Below are positions 37,081 to 46,336 of a stretch of DNA of 64,000 nt, one piece after another (positions within the stretch are counted from its first letter, which is position 1; every line of letters begins with the position of its first letter). Position numbers and translations under genes: made by a program. Under the pieces are notes generated by a model. It made no database searches, was not told the origin of the DNA, and was given only the letters and a program-made list of their open reading frames with translations. This DNA is from Sphingobacterium lactis (GTDB lineage: Bacteria; Bacteroidota; Bacteroidia; Sphingobacteriales; Sphingobacteriaceae): NCBI RefSeq assembly GCF_011046555.1, contig NZ_CP049246.1:3720001-3784000 (forward strand), read 5' to 3'.

Positions 37081-37869
37081 TTAAAAATCTAATGGAGAAG
37101 GGTATTTAAAGGCATAATTAAACAGCGTCGCGAGCTTTTCCCCACGGACGATTTTCTGAAAACTATCCTGCGGTGTAAAGGCCGAAGGATAATCGTACAT
37201 ATACTTTTCTGCACTCTTCAGTATCACTTCCTTCTTTGAAGGATGTTCGGGTGCTACGACATTGTAATAGCCCACAGGAATATCTCCCGCAATAGCCAAG
37301 CTGAGCAGGGAAACCACATCGTCCAGGTGCACAAAGTTGGCTGGCTGGTCTCCGGTGGTCACCACCTTGTTCTCGAAATATTTACCAAAGATCCGCTTCT
37401 TTCCAAAGAGTCCACCCAAACGGAAGGTCAGGGTATAAGGTAAGCTCATCAACTGCTTTTCGGCAAGACGGAGCTTTGCATTCATGCGGTCCTCGTTGGC
37501 ATAGGTTTCATCGAAAATACCATCCTCATCCGGATACACCCCTACCGAACTCAGGAAGATGTGCTTGCTATAATTGATGGCAGACAGCACATTGAATACG
37601 TGATAGAACCGATGCTTGATCTCGTCGATGGTCTGGCGCTGGGTTGCGGGAATGGAAGTCACCACTGCATCAAAAGTGATGTCAACGGGAAGATCCAAGT
37701 TCAGATCCGTATCAAAGTTATGGGTATAGGCAAAAATACCATCGCCGATCAGGCGATGGTATTTTTCTTGTGATGTGGTCGTTGCCCACACCTGCCAACC
37801 TTTTTTCAGATACTGTTGGGCAAGCTCCTCGCCGACCCAACCGCAACCTAAAATCAATAGGTTTTTCAT
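37081..37869 (-). CDS. NAD(P)-binding epimerase/dehydratase-like protein (YeeZ-type SDR)
   Basis: A 262-aa atypical short-chain dehydrogenase. The N-terminal nucleotide-binding motif reads LILGCGWVGEELAQQYLKKG (GxGxxG). The rest (HIFLSSVGVYPDEDGIFDE, TLTFRLGGLFGKKR) shows the SSxGVY form seen in YeeZ-like proteins, in place of the classic YxxxK. Substrate unknown. It lies 9 nt downstream of proS and is probably co-transcribed with it. Confidence 0.85.
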   Translation of the reverse strand: MKNLLILGCGWVGEELAQQYLKKGWQVWATTTSQEKYHRLIGDGIFAYTHNFDTDLNLDLPVDITFDAVVTSIPATQRQTIDEIKHRFYHVFNVLSAINYSKHIFLSSVGVYPDEDGIFDETYANEDRMNAKLRLAEKQLMSLPYTLTFRLGGLFGKKRIFGKYFENKVVTTGDQPANFVHLDDVVSLLSLAIAGDIPVGYYNVVAPEHPSKKEVILKSAEKYMYDYPSAFTPQDSFQKIVRGEKLATLFNYAFKYPSPLDF

Positions 37870-37878
37870 ATGTTGTGC

Positions 37879-39351
37879 TTAATAAGCTTTCGCAAATAAT
37901 ACGCGCTGCTTCGATGGCTTTCCGGTGAAGATACACACGCCTTCCTCTTCCTTCGCATCCAACGGTATACAACGGATGGTCGCTTTGGTCTCTTCCTTCA
38001 CACGTTTCTCCGTTTCCACTGTGCCATCCCAATGTGCGGAAATAAAACCGCCCTTTTCTTCCAGCACCTTTTTGAATTCATCGTATGATTCCACTTCGGT
38101 GATGTGCTCTGTACGGAAATCGAGCGCTTTTTTAAAGATGTTCTGCTGAATTTCGTCCAGGAGTGCGGCAATGTGGTCAGGAAGACCCGCTTGCTGCACG
38201 GTTTCCTTGGTCTGCGTATCGCGACGCGCCAGCTCAACGGTTCCATTCTGCATATCTCGGGCTCCTATCGCTACGCGCAAAGGCACACCTTTCAATTCCC
38301 ATTCTGCAAATTTAAATCCTGGACGTTGCGTATCGCGATCGTCGTATTTCACGCTGATATCCAGCTGCTTCAATGCAGCAGACAATTGGTGCACATACTG
38401 ATCCAGGTTCGCTTTTTCCTCATCTGTTTTATAGATCGGAACAATGACCACTTGAATAGGAGCCAATTTCGGAGGCAATACCAAGCCCTGGTTATCCGAA
38501 TGAGCCATGATCAAGGCGCCCATCAAACGGGTGGATACACCCCAGGATGTTGCCCAGACATAGTCTAGCTTTCCTTCTTTACTGGTGAACTTGACATCGA
38601 AAGCTTTGGCGAAGTTCTGTCCCAAGAAATGGGATGTTCCCGCCTGTAATGCTTTACCATCCTGCATCAGAGCTTCGATACAAAGGGTATCCAAGGCACC
38701 AGCAAAACGTTCGTTCTCAGTCTTTCTACCGCGCACAACCGGTACGGCTAATGTACCTTCGGCGAAATCGGCATAGACCTCCAGCATCTGTTGTGCTTCG
38801 GCAATGGCCTCTTCCTGTGTGGCGTGTGCCGTATGGCCTTCCTGCCAAAGGAATTCTGCTGTTCTCAGGAACAAGCGCGTTCGCATTTCCCAACGGACTA
38901 CGTTCGCCCACTGATTCACCAAGATCGGAAGATCACGGTAAGACTCGATCCAGCCTCTGTAGGTATTCCAGATGATCGTCTCCGAAGTCGGACGGACGAT
39001 CAGTTCTTCTTCTAGTTTTGCGTCCTCATCCACCACGATCTGTCCGTTCCCATCATTTTTTAGTCTGTAGTGGGTTACAACGGCACATTCCGTAGCGAAG
39101 CCTTCCACATGGGATGCTTCCTTGGAGAAGAAACTCTTGGGGATAAATAAGGGGAAATATGCGTTGGAGTGTCCTGTTTCCTTAAAACGCTTATCCAATA
39201 TGGCTTGCATTCGCTCCCAGATGGCATAACCATATGGCTTAATCACCATACATCCTCTAACTGCGGAATATTCCGCAAGATCGGCTTTGATTACCAGATC
39301 ATTGTACCATTGCGAATAATCCTCGCTACGGCTTGTTATCCCTTTACTCAT
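37879..39351 (-). CDS. proS: Proline--tRNA ligase (short, archaeal/eukaryote-like type)
   Basis: Charges tRNA-Pro with proline. At 490 aa it lacks the INS editing domain of the bacterial-type enzyme and matches the short ProS type 3. The class II core shows [17 protein letters not shown] (motif 1 region), [20 protein letters not shown] (motif 2) and a motif 3 region with [19 protein letters not shown]. An anticodon-binding domain ([13 protein letters not shown]) and a C-terminal zinc-like domain ending FAKAY follow. First gene of the three-gene run. No clear promoter box was found in the 177-bp upstream gap. Confidence 0.95.
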   Translation of the reverse strand: MSKGITSRSEDYSQWYNDLVIKADLAEYSAVRGCMVIKPYGYAIWERMQAILDKRFKETGHSNAYFPLFIPKSFFSKEASHVEGFATECAVVTHYRLKNDGNGQIVVDEDAKLEEELIVRPTSETIIWNTYRGWIESYRDLPILVNQWANVVRWEMRTRLFLRTAEFLWQEGHTAHATQEEAIAEAQQMLEVYADFAEGTLAVPVVRGRKTENERFAGALDTLCIEALMQDGKALQAGTSHFLGQNFAKAFDVKFTSKEGKLDYVWATSWGVSTRLMGALIMAHSDNQGLVLPPKLAPIQVVIVPIYKTDEEKANLDQYVHQLSAALKQLDISVKYDDRDTQRPGFKFAEWELKGVPLRVAIGARDMQNGTVELARRDTQTKETVQQAGLPDHIAALLDEIQQNIFKKALDFRTEHITEVESYDEFKKVLEEKGGFISAHWDGTVETEKRVKEETKATIRCIPLDAKEEEGVCIFTGKPSKQRVLFAKAY

Positions 39352-39438
39352 CGATAAATAAAAATATAAAATTAACCAATACTATGGGGTTAATCAGGCA
39401 TTTAGCCCCTATTTTCAAGCAATACAAAAAATTATTTG

Positions 39439-39479
39439 TAATTTTGATAGATCGATTAAACCCTGACTATATAGTCGGG
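39439..39479 (+). promoter_or_regulatory. Putative -7 element and palindrome before the Gly/Tyr-rich lipoprotein
   Basis: TAATTTTG (39439-39446) fits the -7 consensus. Downstream, CCTGACTAT and ATAGTCGGG (39462-39479, centre GACTATATAGTC) form an 18-bp near-perfect palindrome in the leader, which could be an operator or a leader hairpin. Confidence 0.4.
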
Positions 39480-39528
39480 TCTAAGATACAATAAATGACT
39501 GTAAAATCGAATAAAACTGTATAGGATC

Positions 39529-40683
39529 ATGAAAAAGAACAAGATATTTTTGGGCGGGCTGGCACTCGTTTTCGCAGGTGTGCTGAGCTCCTGTTCGACC
39601 ACAAGTCGGACAGTTTACCGGGACGATGTCTACAACAATCAAGACTCGCGTTCGGTATACCAAAGTCCTGATTACTACTACACTGATGGTGAAGGGGATC
39701 AATATGCGGAACAATCCGAATATTACGCTGATGAATATTCCGATGAGGAATATGCAGAAGGCGGCATGGAGCAGTTGGAATATGCAAACCGTATCAACCG
39801 TTTCTATTACAACAGCCCGGGTATGTCCTATTACGATCCTTGGTTTGACCCTTGGTATGGCTACTCAGGTTTCGGCTTGGGCTGGAGTTCAGGCTTTGGC
39901 TGGTCTCTTGGCATGGGCTGGGGATCACCTTGGTACGGCGGTTATGGCTGGGGTGGCGGTCCGTTTTACGGATTCCGTTACGGCTACGGCTGGGGATTCG
40001 GATGGGGATCACCTTGGTATGCAAATAACTACTGGGGACCAAGTTCATACTACAATTATTACGGACACCCGTATTACGGTGGCGGATATTATGGAGGAGG
40101 CTACTATGGCAACACAGGACGCTATGCATCCAACCGCAGCGAACGTTATAGAAACAGTTACAATTACGGCAGCGGCCGTTCTGCAATCAGCAGAGATGCA
40201 AGCGGTAGAATCTTAACTGGCCGTGCGGCAAGTAACCGCAGCACCAGCGTGCGTAACACTTCGAACAGAGGCAACGACAGAGGAACAGTGGGCAGAACAC
40301 CTTCATCGAGATCACAAGGTACAGTAGGTTCAAGAACACCTTCAGACCGCTCGTCAATGGGTAGAACCCCATCCTCAAGATCGCAGGGAACTGTAGGTTC
40401 AAGAACACCGTCTTCACGATCACAAGGTAGCATGGGCAGAACTCCATCATCTAGATCACAGGGTACCATGAACCGTGTTCCTTCATCAAGAACCCCAAGT
40501 TCAAGATCACAAGGTACGATGCGTGAGACACCAACCAGATCATCTGCACCATCCACACGTTCTAGCGGTGGATTCAACAGAGGAAGCTCAAGCAGCGGCG
40601 GCGGATTCTCCAGCGGCGGAAGCAGCAGAGGTTCCAGCGGTGGCGGTGGCGGTTCTTCATCCGGAAGAAGCGGCAGACGTTAA
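39529..40683 (+). CDS. Gly/Tyr/Trp-rich lipoprotein with Ser/Arg/Pro repeat tail
   Basis: A 384-aa envelope protein. Lipoprotein signal MKKNKIFLGGLALVFAGV with lipobox LSSC. Residues about 30-90 are acidic and Tyr-rich, 95-200 are a Gly/Tyr/Trp-rich stretch (YGWGGGPFYGFRYGYGWG), and 200-340 consist of repeats of the type GRTPSSRSQGTVGS, ending in a poly-Ser/Gly tail. Low complexity hinders family assignment; such proteins are frequent in Bacteroidota and are usually annotated as hypothetical. The repeats have a 66-bp period in DNA in places. Strong terminator follows. Confidence 0.75.
   Translation: MKKNKIFLGGLALVFAGVLSSCSTTSRTVYRDDVYNNQDSRSVYQSPDYYYTDGEGDQYAEQSEYYADEYSDEEYAEGGMEQLEYANRINRFYYNSPGMSYYDPWFDPWYGYSGFGLGWSSGFGWSLGMGWGSPWYGGYGWGGGPFYGFRYGYGWGFGWGSPWYANNYWGPSSYYNYYGHPYYGGGYYGGGYYGNTGRYASNRSERYRNSYNYGSGRSAISRDASGRILTGRAASNRSTSVRNTSNRGNDRGTVGRTPSSRSQGTVGSRTPSDRSSMGRTPSSRSQGTVGSRTPSSRSQGSMGRTPSSRSQGTMNRVPSSRTPSSRSQGTMRETPTRSSAPSTRSSGGFNRGSSSSGGGFSSGGSSRGSSGGGGGSSSGRSGRR
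40287..40530 (+). repeat. Coding repeat GRTPSSRSQG
   Basis: At least six units coding for (G/S)RTPSSRSQG(T/S)(V/M) in tandem, partly with 66-bp period, in frame. Confidence 0.8.
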
Positions 40684-40695
40684 TAAAAATATACT

Positions 40696-40728
40696 ATAGC
40701 CAATATGTTCATATTGGCTATATTTTTT
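40696..40728 (+). terminator. Terminator of the Gly/Tyr-rich lipoprotein gene
   Basis: Perfect 12-bp stem ATAGCCAATATG/CATATTGGCTAT, loop TT, then ATTTTTT. Confidence 0.88.
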
Positions 40729-40757
40729 CCTTTCTTACGATTATTATTGAATATTAT

Positions 40758-42314
40758 ATGAAAAGCAAATTACTTGTTCTCTCTTGCCTTGCCCTCAGTT
40801 TTGGCTATCAACAGACCAAAGCACAAACATTGACTGATAATGCGTTTACCATTTCCAGAGACCTGAACTCGGGTACTGCCCGTTTCAAAGCGATGGGGGG
40901 TGTCAATACCGCTTTGGGTGGAGATATCAGCTCAATTTCCGGAAATCCGGCAGGGCTCGGTTTCTACGGACAATCCGATGTATCGGTGACAGTAGGTTAC
41001 TTCAACAGTCAGAACAAAGCTGAATATTTCGGTAATTCCACGACCATGAACAATGGCAAATTCGGCATTGAGAATGCAGGTGTGGTAATCCACTACCCTA
41101 CCTATAACAATACGGATTTTGGCTGGAAGAACTTTAATTTTGGGATCAGCTTGGATCGTCAGAACAACTTCAACGATTACCTGAAATATTCAGGCACCAA
41201 TACGGAAAGCACCATTCTTCATGAGTTTACGGAACTTATGGAAGCGACACCATCTTTCGGCAGCGAATTTATGGGGTCATACTTGGTTGACAGGAAACTG
41301 GGTGAAAATGGCTATTACTTCCCTACCGTCCTGGAGGCGGATCCAAAAAACCAGCAATATGAAAATGAGATCACAGGACAAAAATACCAGACTTCGATTT
41401 CCTTTGGCGCGAACTACAGCAACAAGTTTTATATCGGTGCCAAAGTAGGGATTGTATCATTGAATTACGATTCCAAGAAAACAAACTTTGAAAAGGGATG
41501 GACAAAGACAGCTGAAGAAATCCGCCGAGAAAATCCACAGTCCAATTTCGGAAAACCCGGAACAGTGGAAAATGGCTATACCGACCTGAGTTATGACCTA
41601 ACGGACATTCGCGATGTAAAAATTAAGGGCGTCGGCGCGAATTTTGGTATCGGTATGTTCTTTAAGCCAACTTGGGATTGGAACATCGGTGTAAACATCA
41701 CCTCGCCTACCTGGACAGAGGTACAGGAAGAAGCCTATATCGAGACGATAGTTGATTACTACCGCACCGAGAACAGCAGCGAGACGGTGAAACCGGGCTA
41801 TGGATCTCCTGTAGAAAACCCCGTATATGACTATGCGATCGTAACGCCATGGAAAACGTCCGTAGGGTTTACGAAATTTTTTGGACGCGGATTGCTATCT
41901 GCGGATGTGGAATATGTAAACTACCAATCCATAAAGTATAGAGAAACGGTTCAGGATCCGGATTACAACTTCGAAAACTCTGAAAACTATAAAATTGAAG
42001 ATACCTATAAGGGTGCTTTCAACCTAAATGTGGGTGGTGAGGTCCTTATTACGGATAGATTGGCCGCACGTGCCGGTTTCCGACTACTTTCCTCTCCATA
42101 TAAAGGCAGTGAAACATCGGATTATATTTACAGTGCAGGATTGGGTTATGTGATCAGCAAATCATTCTATGTGGATTTGACAGGCATGATGTACAAATCG
42201 CTAAGCTTCCAACACAATCCATATTGGATTGAAAACAATCAGATTCCATTGCCTACGGCAAACGTAAAGAATACCATGAGCAATGCTGTATTGACCATTG
42301 GTGCTAAATTCTAA
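40758..42314 (+). CDS. OmpP1/FadL-like outer-membrane transport protein
   Basis: A 518-aa protein with a cleavable signal (MKSKLLVLSCLALSFGYQQTKA) and a predicted beta-barrel. The N-terminal plug region carries FKAMGGVNTALGGDISSISG and NPAGLGFYGQSDVSVTVGY, the hallmark of the FadL/TodX family, with barrel strands (YSNKFYIGAKVGIVSLNY) to the end (VLTIGAKF). Expected to admit hydrophobic compounds. The substrate cannot be inferred. Single gene ending in a bidirectional terminator. Confidence 0.88.
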   Translation: MKSKLLVLSCLALSFGYQQTKAQTLTDNAFTISRDLNSGTARFKAMGGVNTALGGDISSISGNPAGLGFYGQSDVSVTVGYFNSQNKAEYFGNSTTMNNGKFGIENAGVVIHYPTYNNTDFGWKNFNFGISLDRQNNFNDYLKYSGTNTESTILHEFTELMEATPSFGSEFMGSYLVDRKLGENGYYFPTVLEADPKNQQYENEITGQKYQTSISFGANYSNKFYIGAKVGIVSLNYDSKKTNFEKGWTKTAEEIRRENPQSNFGKPGTVENGYTDLSYDLTDIRDVKIKGVGANFGIGMFFKPTWDWNIGVNITSPTWTEVQEEAYIETIVDYYRTENSSETVKPGYGSPVENPVYDYAIVTPWKTSVGFTKFFGRGLLSADVEYVNYQSIKYRETVQDPDYNFENSENYKIEDTYKGAFNLNVGGEVLITDRLAARAGFRLLSSPYKGSETSDYIYSAGLGYVISKSFYVDLTGMMYKSLSFQHNPYWIENNQIPLPTANVKNTMSNAVLTIGAKF

Positions 42315-42335
42315 ATAGCAAACAACAACACACAA

Positions 42336-42372
42336 CAAAGCCCTTTGACTATCGTCCAAAGGGCTTTGCTGT
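42336..42372. terminator. Bidirectional terminator
   Basis: Perfect 12-bp stem CAAAGCCCTTTG/CAAAGGGCTTTG, loop 9 nt, between the convergent porin and NfeD genes. Confidence 0.8.
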
Positions 42373-42386
42373 TTTATAGCTGTAGG

Positions 42387-43745
42387 CTATGCCTTGCGTT
42401 CGGATATTTTACGAACAAAGAGATTGTAGTTTTCATGCTTCTCCACGTAGACTTCTTCGCCCACATCAATATAGCTATCCAACGCCACCGCATCGTACCA
42501 TACATTATCGATTTCTATTTTCCCGCCCGGTCTGAGGACAGTTTTTGTTATCCCCACCTTATTGATGAGGTTGGGTTTGGACACCGAAGAGGTATACCCT
42601 TCTTTTGCCTGTTGCTCATCCTGCAGCACCAATCGCTTGAATGCTGAAGATTCGAGGATGTTCCGCCCAAAGATAACGGCGAGGATAATGGTCAGCACCA
42701 TTGCCCCGATCACGATGATAAATGAATTCATTAATAATCCAGGTTGTGTAAGTTTAAAATCAAAATAGTCGTTTGCGACCATGGAAAATGCCAATCCGCA
42801 CAGGATAAGGATAATGCCTCCGATTCCGGCCACGCCGAATCCGGGGATCACAAAAATTTCGAGGGCGACCAATATAACGCCGAGCACAAAGATGGCAATT
42901 TCCCAATTCTCCGCCAATCCCTGCAGGTATAATGGCGCAAAGAATAGGGCAGCACAGACCAGCGCGACCACTAGGGCAAAACCGATACCTGGTGTTTGCA
43001 GTTCAAAATAGATACCGCCAATGATACCCATGATCAATAGGCCACTCACCAATGGGTTTACCAACAGCGCAATAAAATGATCCACCCAGGTCAGTTGGTG
43101 TTCAGTAACCTCCGGTTTGGTGATATTGAGATCGGAGTAGATGTCCACTTCCGACTTAATTGACTTCTTTGCCAAACCTGCATTGACAGCTTCTGTGGCA
43201 GTTAACGTCAGGAGTTTACCATCCTCCTTTAAGGAAGGGATAGATATCGAAGGATCCACAAAGGCTTCTGCCATTTTGGGATCTCGTCCGCGTGCTTCTG
43301 CCGTTGCGCGCATCAACCCACGCATATAGGATTGATATTTCTCGGGCAGCACCTCCCCTTGTTGGTTCACAACGGAAGCAGCGCCCAAACTGGCGCCGGT
43401 GTGCATGTAAATGTAATCCGCTGCTAATGAAATCAATGCACCCGCAGAGGCGGCATTATTATTTACAAAGACAATAGATTTAAAGGGATTGTCGTTTAAT
43501 AGGCTAGAACGAATAGAATCTGCGAAATTTAGAGCCCCTCCGTACGTATTAAGATCGATCAGTAAGTATTCCGCATTATTCGCTTTGGCTTGCTTGATGG
43601 CATTTTTCATGGTGCGCCAAGCATTCGGGCCAATGTCCTCCTTCAGGTCAACTGTGTACACCCTTTGGGCAGACACATGCTGGCACGTTAGCAGGATGAA
43701 GGCGACAATACCTAAAATGTATTTCGTAAATTTGTTCATAAGCAT
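42387..43745 (-). CDS. NfeD-family membrane-bound ClpP-class serine protease (long form)
   Basis: A 452-aa protein. Signal peptide (residues 1-26), then a ClpP-class protease domain with nucleophile S100 (NNNAASAGALISL) and likely general base K136 (LPEKYQSYMR), a Ser-Lys dyad as in stomatin-linked proteases. Four to five transmembrane helices follow (about 220-380) and a C-terminal NfeD OB-fold domain (KVGITKTVLRPGGKIEIDNV). Long NfeD proteins usually pair with stomatin; no stomatin gene is adjacent here. Start at 43745 rather than 43739 because GGAAAAAT lies at the right distance. Confidence 0.9.
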   Translation of the reverse strand: MLMNKFTKYILGIVAFILLTCQHVSAQRVYTVDLKEDIGPNAWRTMKNAIKQAKANNAEYLLIDLNTYGGALNFADSIRSSLLNDNPFKSIVFVNNNAASAGALISLAADYIYMHTGASLGAASVVNQQGEVLPEKYQSYMRGLMRATAEARGRDPKMAEAFVDPSISIPSLKEDGKLLTLTATEAVNAGLAKKSIKSEVDIYSDLNITKPEVTEHQLTWVDHFIALLVNPLVSGLLIMGIIGGIYFELQTPGIGFALVVALVCAALFFAPLYLQGLAENWEIAIFVLGVILVALEIFVIPGFGVAGIGGIILILCGLAFSMVANDYFDFKLTQPGLLMNSFIIVIGAMVLTIILAVIFGRNILESSAFKRLVLQDEQQAKEGYTSSVSKPNLINKVGITKTVLRPGGKIEIDNVWYDAVALDSYIDVGEEVYVEKHENYNLFVRKISERKA

Positions 43746-43776
43746 ATATTTTTCCGCTTAAAATGCAGGATATCGG

Positions 43777-44526
43777 ATGACTAAATATACAATTAAAAAA
43801 GTTTTCGAAAAAGCGTTCCCAACGAATATCTGGAAAATAGAAATCGACACGCTACAATCGCTCATCGCTGTGGAGACACGCGATCAGGAAAGTACGGTTG
43901 CTTCCTTTCTGGCGTTTGACTTCGCGGGGAGTTGCCTGATGTCCCCCTGCAAAGCGGATGGCAAGGAATGGACCTTGGACAGTGTACAGGATGGACACCT
44001 GGTCCTGAAACGCATCGGTGAGCATACCCCGATCCAGGAAGGCATACAGATTATCCGCATACGCGATAACGAAGTTGTCTTCAACAGCTATGAATTCGTC
44101 CTCCTGGATGTCTACCACGGCTTTGTGCATGCTCGGCACCGCAGCATTTCTTCCGGGGAAAGCATTGTCGTGAACCTGGTCACCGGAACCTATGCCCCCG
44201 CATCGGATCAGCAATTCGACTATGCACCAAATAAGCTTCAGTACCCTATCCCCTACCCAAAGCAGCCTAAATTTCTTCAGGACGAAGGATTGACCGGCCC
44301 GCTATGGCTCAGCAAATGTGGAGAAAACTACCTCTGGTGCTATCACCAAGAACACAATGGCCAGTTTGACCTGATTTTATCGACAAGCGATTTAAACCAG
44401 TTATTGGATAGACAGGTCATATTACAGCAGATGGACAAAATGATCCCGCAACCGTACTTCCAAATCGGTAACCAGATCTTTTTTATGTCCTTTAACAAAC
44501 AAGAAATTGTATCATATTTAGTATAA
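43777..44526 (+). CDS. Uncharacterised cytoplasmic protein (possibly DUF4905)
   Basis: A 249-aa protein without signal peptide or transmembrane segments. It contains FLAFDFAGSCLMSP, YEFVLLDVYHGFVHARHRS and GPLWLSKCGENYLWCYHQEH. From memory it resembles the Bacteroidota family DUF4905, but this is tentative. A beta-rich repeat fold seems likely. It is followed 9 nt later by the LysM gene and may share its transcript with the next two genes. Confidence 0.65.
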   Translation: MTKYTIKKVFEKAFPTNIWKIEIDTLQSLIAVETRDQESTVASFLAFDFAGSCLMSPCKADGKEWTLDSVQDGHLVLKRIGEHTPIQEGIQIIRIRDNEVVFNSYEFVLLDVYHGFVHARHRSISSGESIVVNLVTGTYAPASDQQFDYAPNKLQYPIPYPKQPKFLQDEGLTGPLWLSKCGENYLWCYHQEHNGQFDLILSTSDLNQLLDRQVILQQMDKMIPQPYFQIGNQIFFMSFNKQEIVSYLV

Positions 44527-44535
44527 TTGCAAGCG

Positions 44536-45465
44536 ATGATTAAAAAACGATTATTCTTAAAGTCGACAAAAAAGACTTTTATCATATTTTCTGCTGCCTT
44601 TCTATTGGCAGGAGTTTCCCTAGTGCAAGCCCAAACAAATACCGCAAGTCAGAAAACAACCGTCGTGAATGGGAAGACGGTCATCTTACATACCGTTTCC
44701 GCAAAAGACACCTATTACCAGCTGAGCAGGATCTATGGGGTACCTGTAAAGGACATTATGGCGGCGAACAACAAGAAGAACTTACGCGTTGGTGACTCGG
44801 TACATATCCCTTCTGCAGCTGCAGCGGCCAATACGAACAGTAAGCCCGAAAAACCAGTAGCCACAGTGGATACTTCCAAGGAAACAAAAAGCTTAGGCAC
44901 TCCAACAAACGAAACCATAAACGCAAAGATATTAACGGAGTATAAGGTCGGTCCCAACGAGACCCTTTATTCGATTGCCCGTCGGTTTGCCACTTCAGTG
45001 GACAACATCAAGAAATTGAATAGCCTTGCATCCGATTCCGTTCGTGAGGGTCAAACGCTGAAAATTCCGGATGGTGCCGTTACGGTCATCAAACAGGAAA
45101 CAGCCCCTGCATCCATTAACATCCCGGTTCCGGACAACATCAGTAAAGAGGAGATCGAGTTCGAGACCAATCGGTATGGCATCCGCGAGAAAAAGGAAAA
45201 AGGGATCGGCATCTGGATGGATAACCTGGAAAGCAACGGCAGAAGCAACCTGGCACTGCACAGGACAGCCCCAGTGGGTACAATTCTAAAAATTACGAAC
45301 CCATTGACAAAAAGTGTTACCTTTGCGAAAGTTGTAGGGAAATTCTCCGATACTGCCGATAGCAGGGACGCTATTGTAATCCTGTCCAAATCAGCAGCAT
45401 CCTATATTGGAGCCCTTGATAAGCGATTCTTAATTGAGATTACCTACGGCGCCCCAACAAATTAG
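44536..45465 (+). CDS. Secreted LysM protein with RlpA-like double-psi beta-barrel
   Basis: A 309-aa periplasmic or surface protein. The start at 44536 gives MIKKRLFLKSTKKTFIIFSA, a signal peptide ending near AQAQ. The open frame also has a TTG at 44527, which is less likely. Two LysM modules bind peptidoglycan: HTVSAKDTYYQLSRIYGVP (about 55-100) and YKVGPNETLYSIARRFATSV (about 135-180). The last 110 residues (GIWMDNLESNGRSNLALHRT, APVGTILKITNPLTKSVTFA) have the layout of an RlpA-like barrel. The Asp nucleophile of lytic RlpA is not obvious, so enzymatic activity is doubtful. udk follows 13 nt later. Confidence 0.85.
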   Translation: MIKKRLFLKSTKKTFIIFSAAFLLAGVSLVQAQTNTASQKTTVVNGKTVILHTVSAKDTYYQLSRIYGVPVKDIMAANNKKNLRVGDSVHIPSAAAAANTNSKPEKPVATVDTSKETKSLGTPTNETINAKILTEYKVGPNETLYSIARRFATSVDNIKKLNSLASDSVREGQTLKIPDGAVTVIKQETAPASINIPVPDNISKEEIEFETNRYGIREKKEKGIGIWMDNLESNGRSNLALHRTAPVGTILKITNPLTKSVTFAKVVGKFSDTADSRDAIVILSKSAASYIGALDKRFLIEITYGAPTN

Positions 45466-45478
45466 TGCATCTGTATAC

Positions 45479-46108
45479 ATGGACAAACCGTATGTAATTG
45501 GAATTGCTGGCAGCAGTGGTTCAGGTAAGACTTTCTTCTTAAAAAGCTTTTTAAACCATTTCTCGGAAGATGAGGTTACCCTCATTTCTCAGGATGATTA
45601 TTATATCCCCGCCAATACGAAAACGAGGGAAGAGAACAGATTGTACAATTTTGACCTGCCTACGGCGATCAACCGGGAGCTGTTCTATGCGCATATTAAG
45701 GATCTTTTCGACGGAAAGACTGTTTTTAAGGAGGAATATACCTTCAACAACCCGAATATTACCCCAAAAATGTTGCAGATCAATCCTGCACCGATCTTGG
45801 TTGTCGAAGGTCTCTTTATCTTCCACTACGAAGAGGTGAATCAATTGTTGGATTACCGGATTTTCTTGGATGCGGATGAGCCGATTGCCTTGGAGCGGCG
45901 CCTTCGTCGCGACCTGATCGAACGTGGCTACGACCACGATGATGTGATGTACAAATGGACCAACCATGTTGTCCCGTCCTACAATGAATACCTTCTTCCC
46001 TACCGTGAGCAGTGCAATTTGGTGATCAGGAACAATGTGGATGATCCACAGGTCATTCAGGATTTCACCAACACCATCGCGGTCGATCTCAGAAAAAGAA
46101 TCGGTTAA
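45479..46108 (+). CDS. udk: Uridine kinase
   Basis: Phosphorylates uridine/cytidine to UMP/CMP in pyrimidine salvage. The start at 45479 gives MDKPYVIGIAGSSGSGKT, with the P-loop at residues 11-18; the open frame upstream overlaps the LysM gene and is not family-like. Further motifs are SQDDYYIP (acceptor site), ILVVEGLFIFHYEE (Walker B region) and the lid Arg-rich RRLRRDLIERGYD. Length 209 aa, normal. Shares a close-packed run with the LysM gene; unrelated in function. Confidence 0.93.
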   Translation: MDKPYVIGIAGSSGSGKTFFLKSFLNHFSEDEVTLISQDDYYIPANTKTREENRLYNFDLPTAINRELFYAHIKDLFDGKTVFKEEYTFNNPNITPKMLQINPAPILVVEGLFIFHYEEVNQLLDYRIFLDADEPIALERRLRRDLIERGYDHDDVMYKWTNHVVPSYNEYLLPYREQCNLVIRNNVDDPQVIQDFTNTIAVDLRKRIG

Positions 46109-46132
46109 TTATTTTTAATTAATCTAAATAGT

Positions 46133-46140
46133 TATCTTTG
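46133..46140 (+). promoter_or_regulatory. -7 element before the small Lys/Cys-rich gene
   Basis: TATCTTTG, 4 nt before the ATG at 46145. A start about 7 nt downstream would fall inside the first codons, so either the next Met (46157) is used or the message is leaderless. No TTG at the usual distance. Confidence 0.5.
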
Positions 46141-46144
46141 CAGC

Positions 46145-46309
46145 ATGTTCGATTCGATGATCAGGTTAAACGTGCTAGAGAATAATCCTTTTGATGACCA
46201 AAAGGTTACCTCTGCTTTTCGTACGGATGGCGACCAGACCTTCAAAAAATGCTGCAAAAAGTATAAAAAGGGAAAACGCTGCAAGAAGTGTCCAGGAAGA
46301 TTGGACTAA
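46145..46309 (+). CDS. Small Lys/Cys-rich protein (54 aa)
   Basis: Reads MFDSMIRLNVLENNPFDDQK then a basic, Cys-rich end FKKCCKKYKKGKRCKKCPGR. Three Lys-flanked Cys clusters (CC, C, C-P-G) could bind zinc or nucleic acid, but I do not recognise a family. Support comes from the adjacent -7 box, an intact frame with sensible composition, and its position as the only plus-strand frame in the gap between udk and the MFS gene. The Met at 46157 is an alternative start (50 aa). Function not known. Confidence 0.6.
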   Translation: MFDSMIRLNVLENNPFDDQKVTSAFRTDGDQTFKKCCKKYKKGKRCKKCPGRLD

Positions 46310-46336
46310 GGATTCCTCATTATACAGGGATTCTGT

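Noticed and set aside
40164..40577. 137-codon minus-strand frame antisense to the GRTPSSRSQG repeats
   Set aside because: Repetitive mirror of the coding repeats (LEDGVLPMLPCD-like); not a gene.
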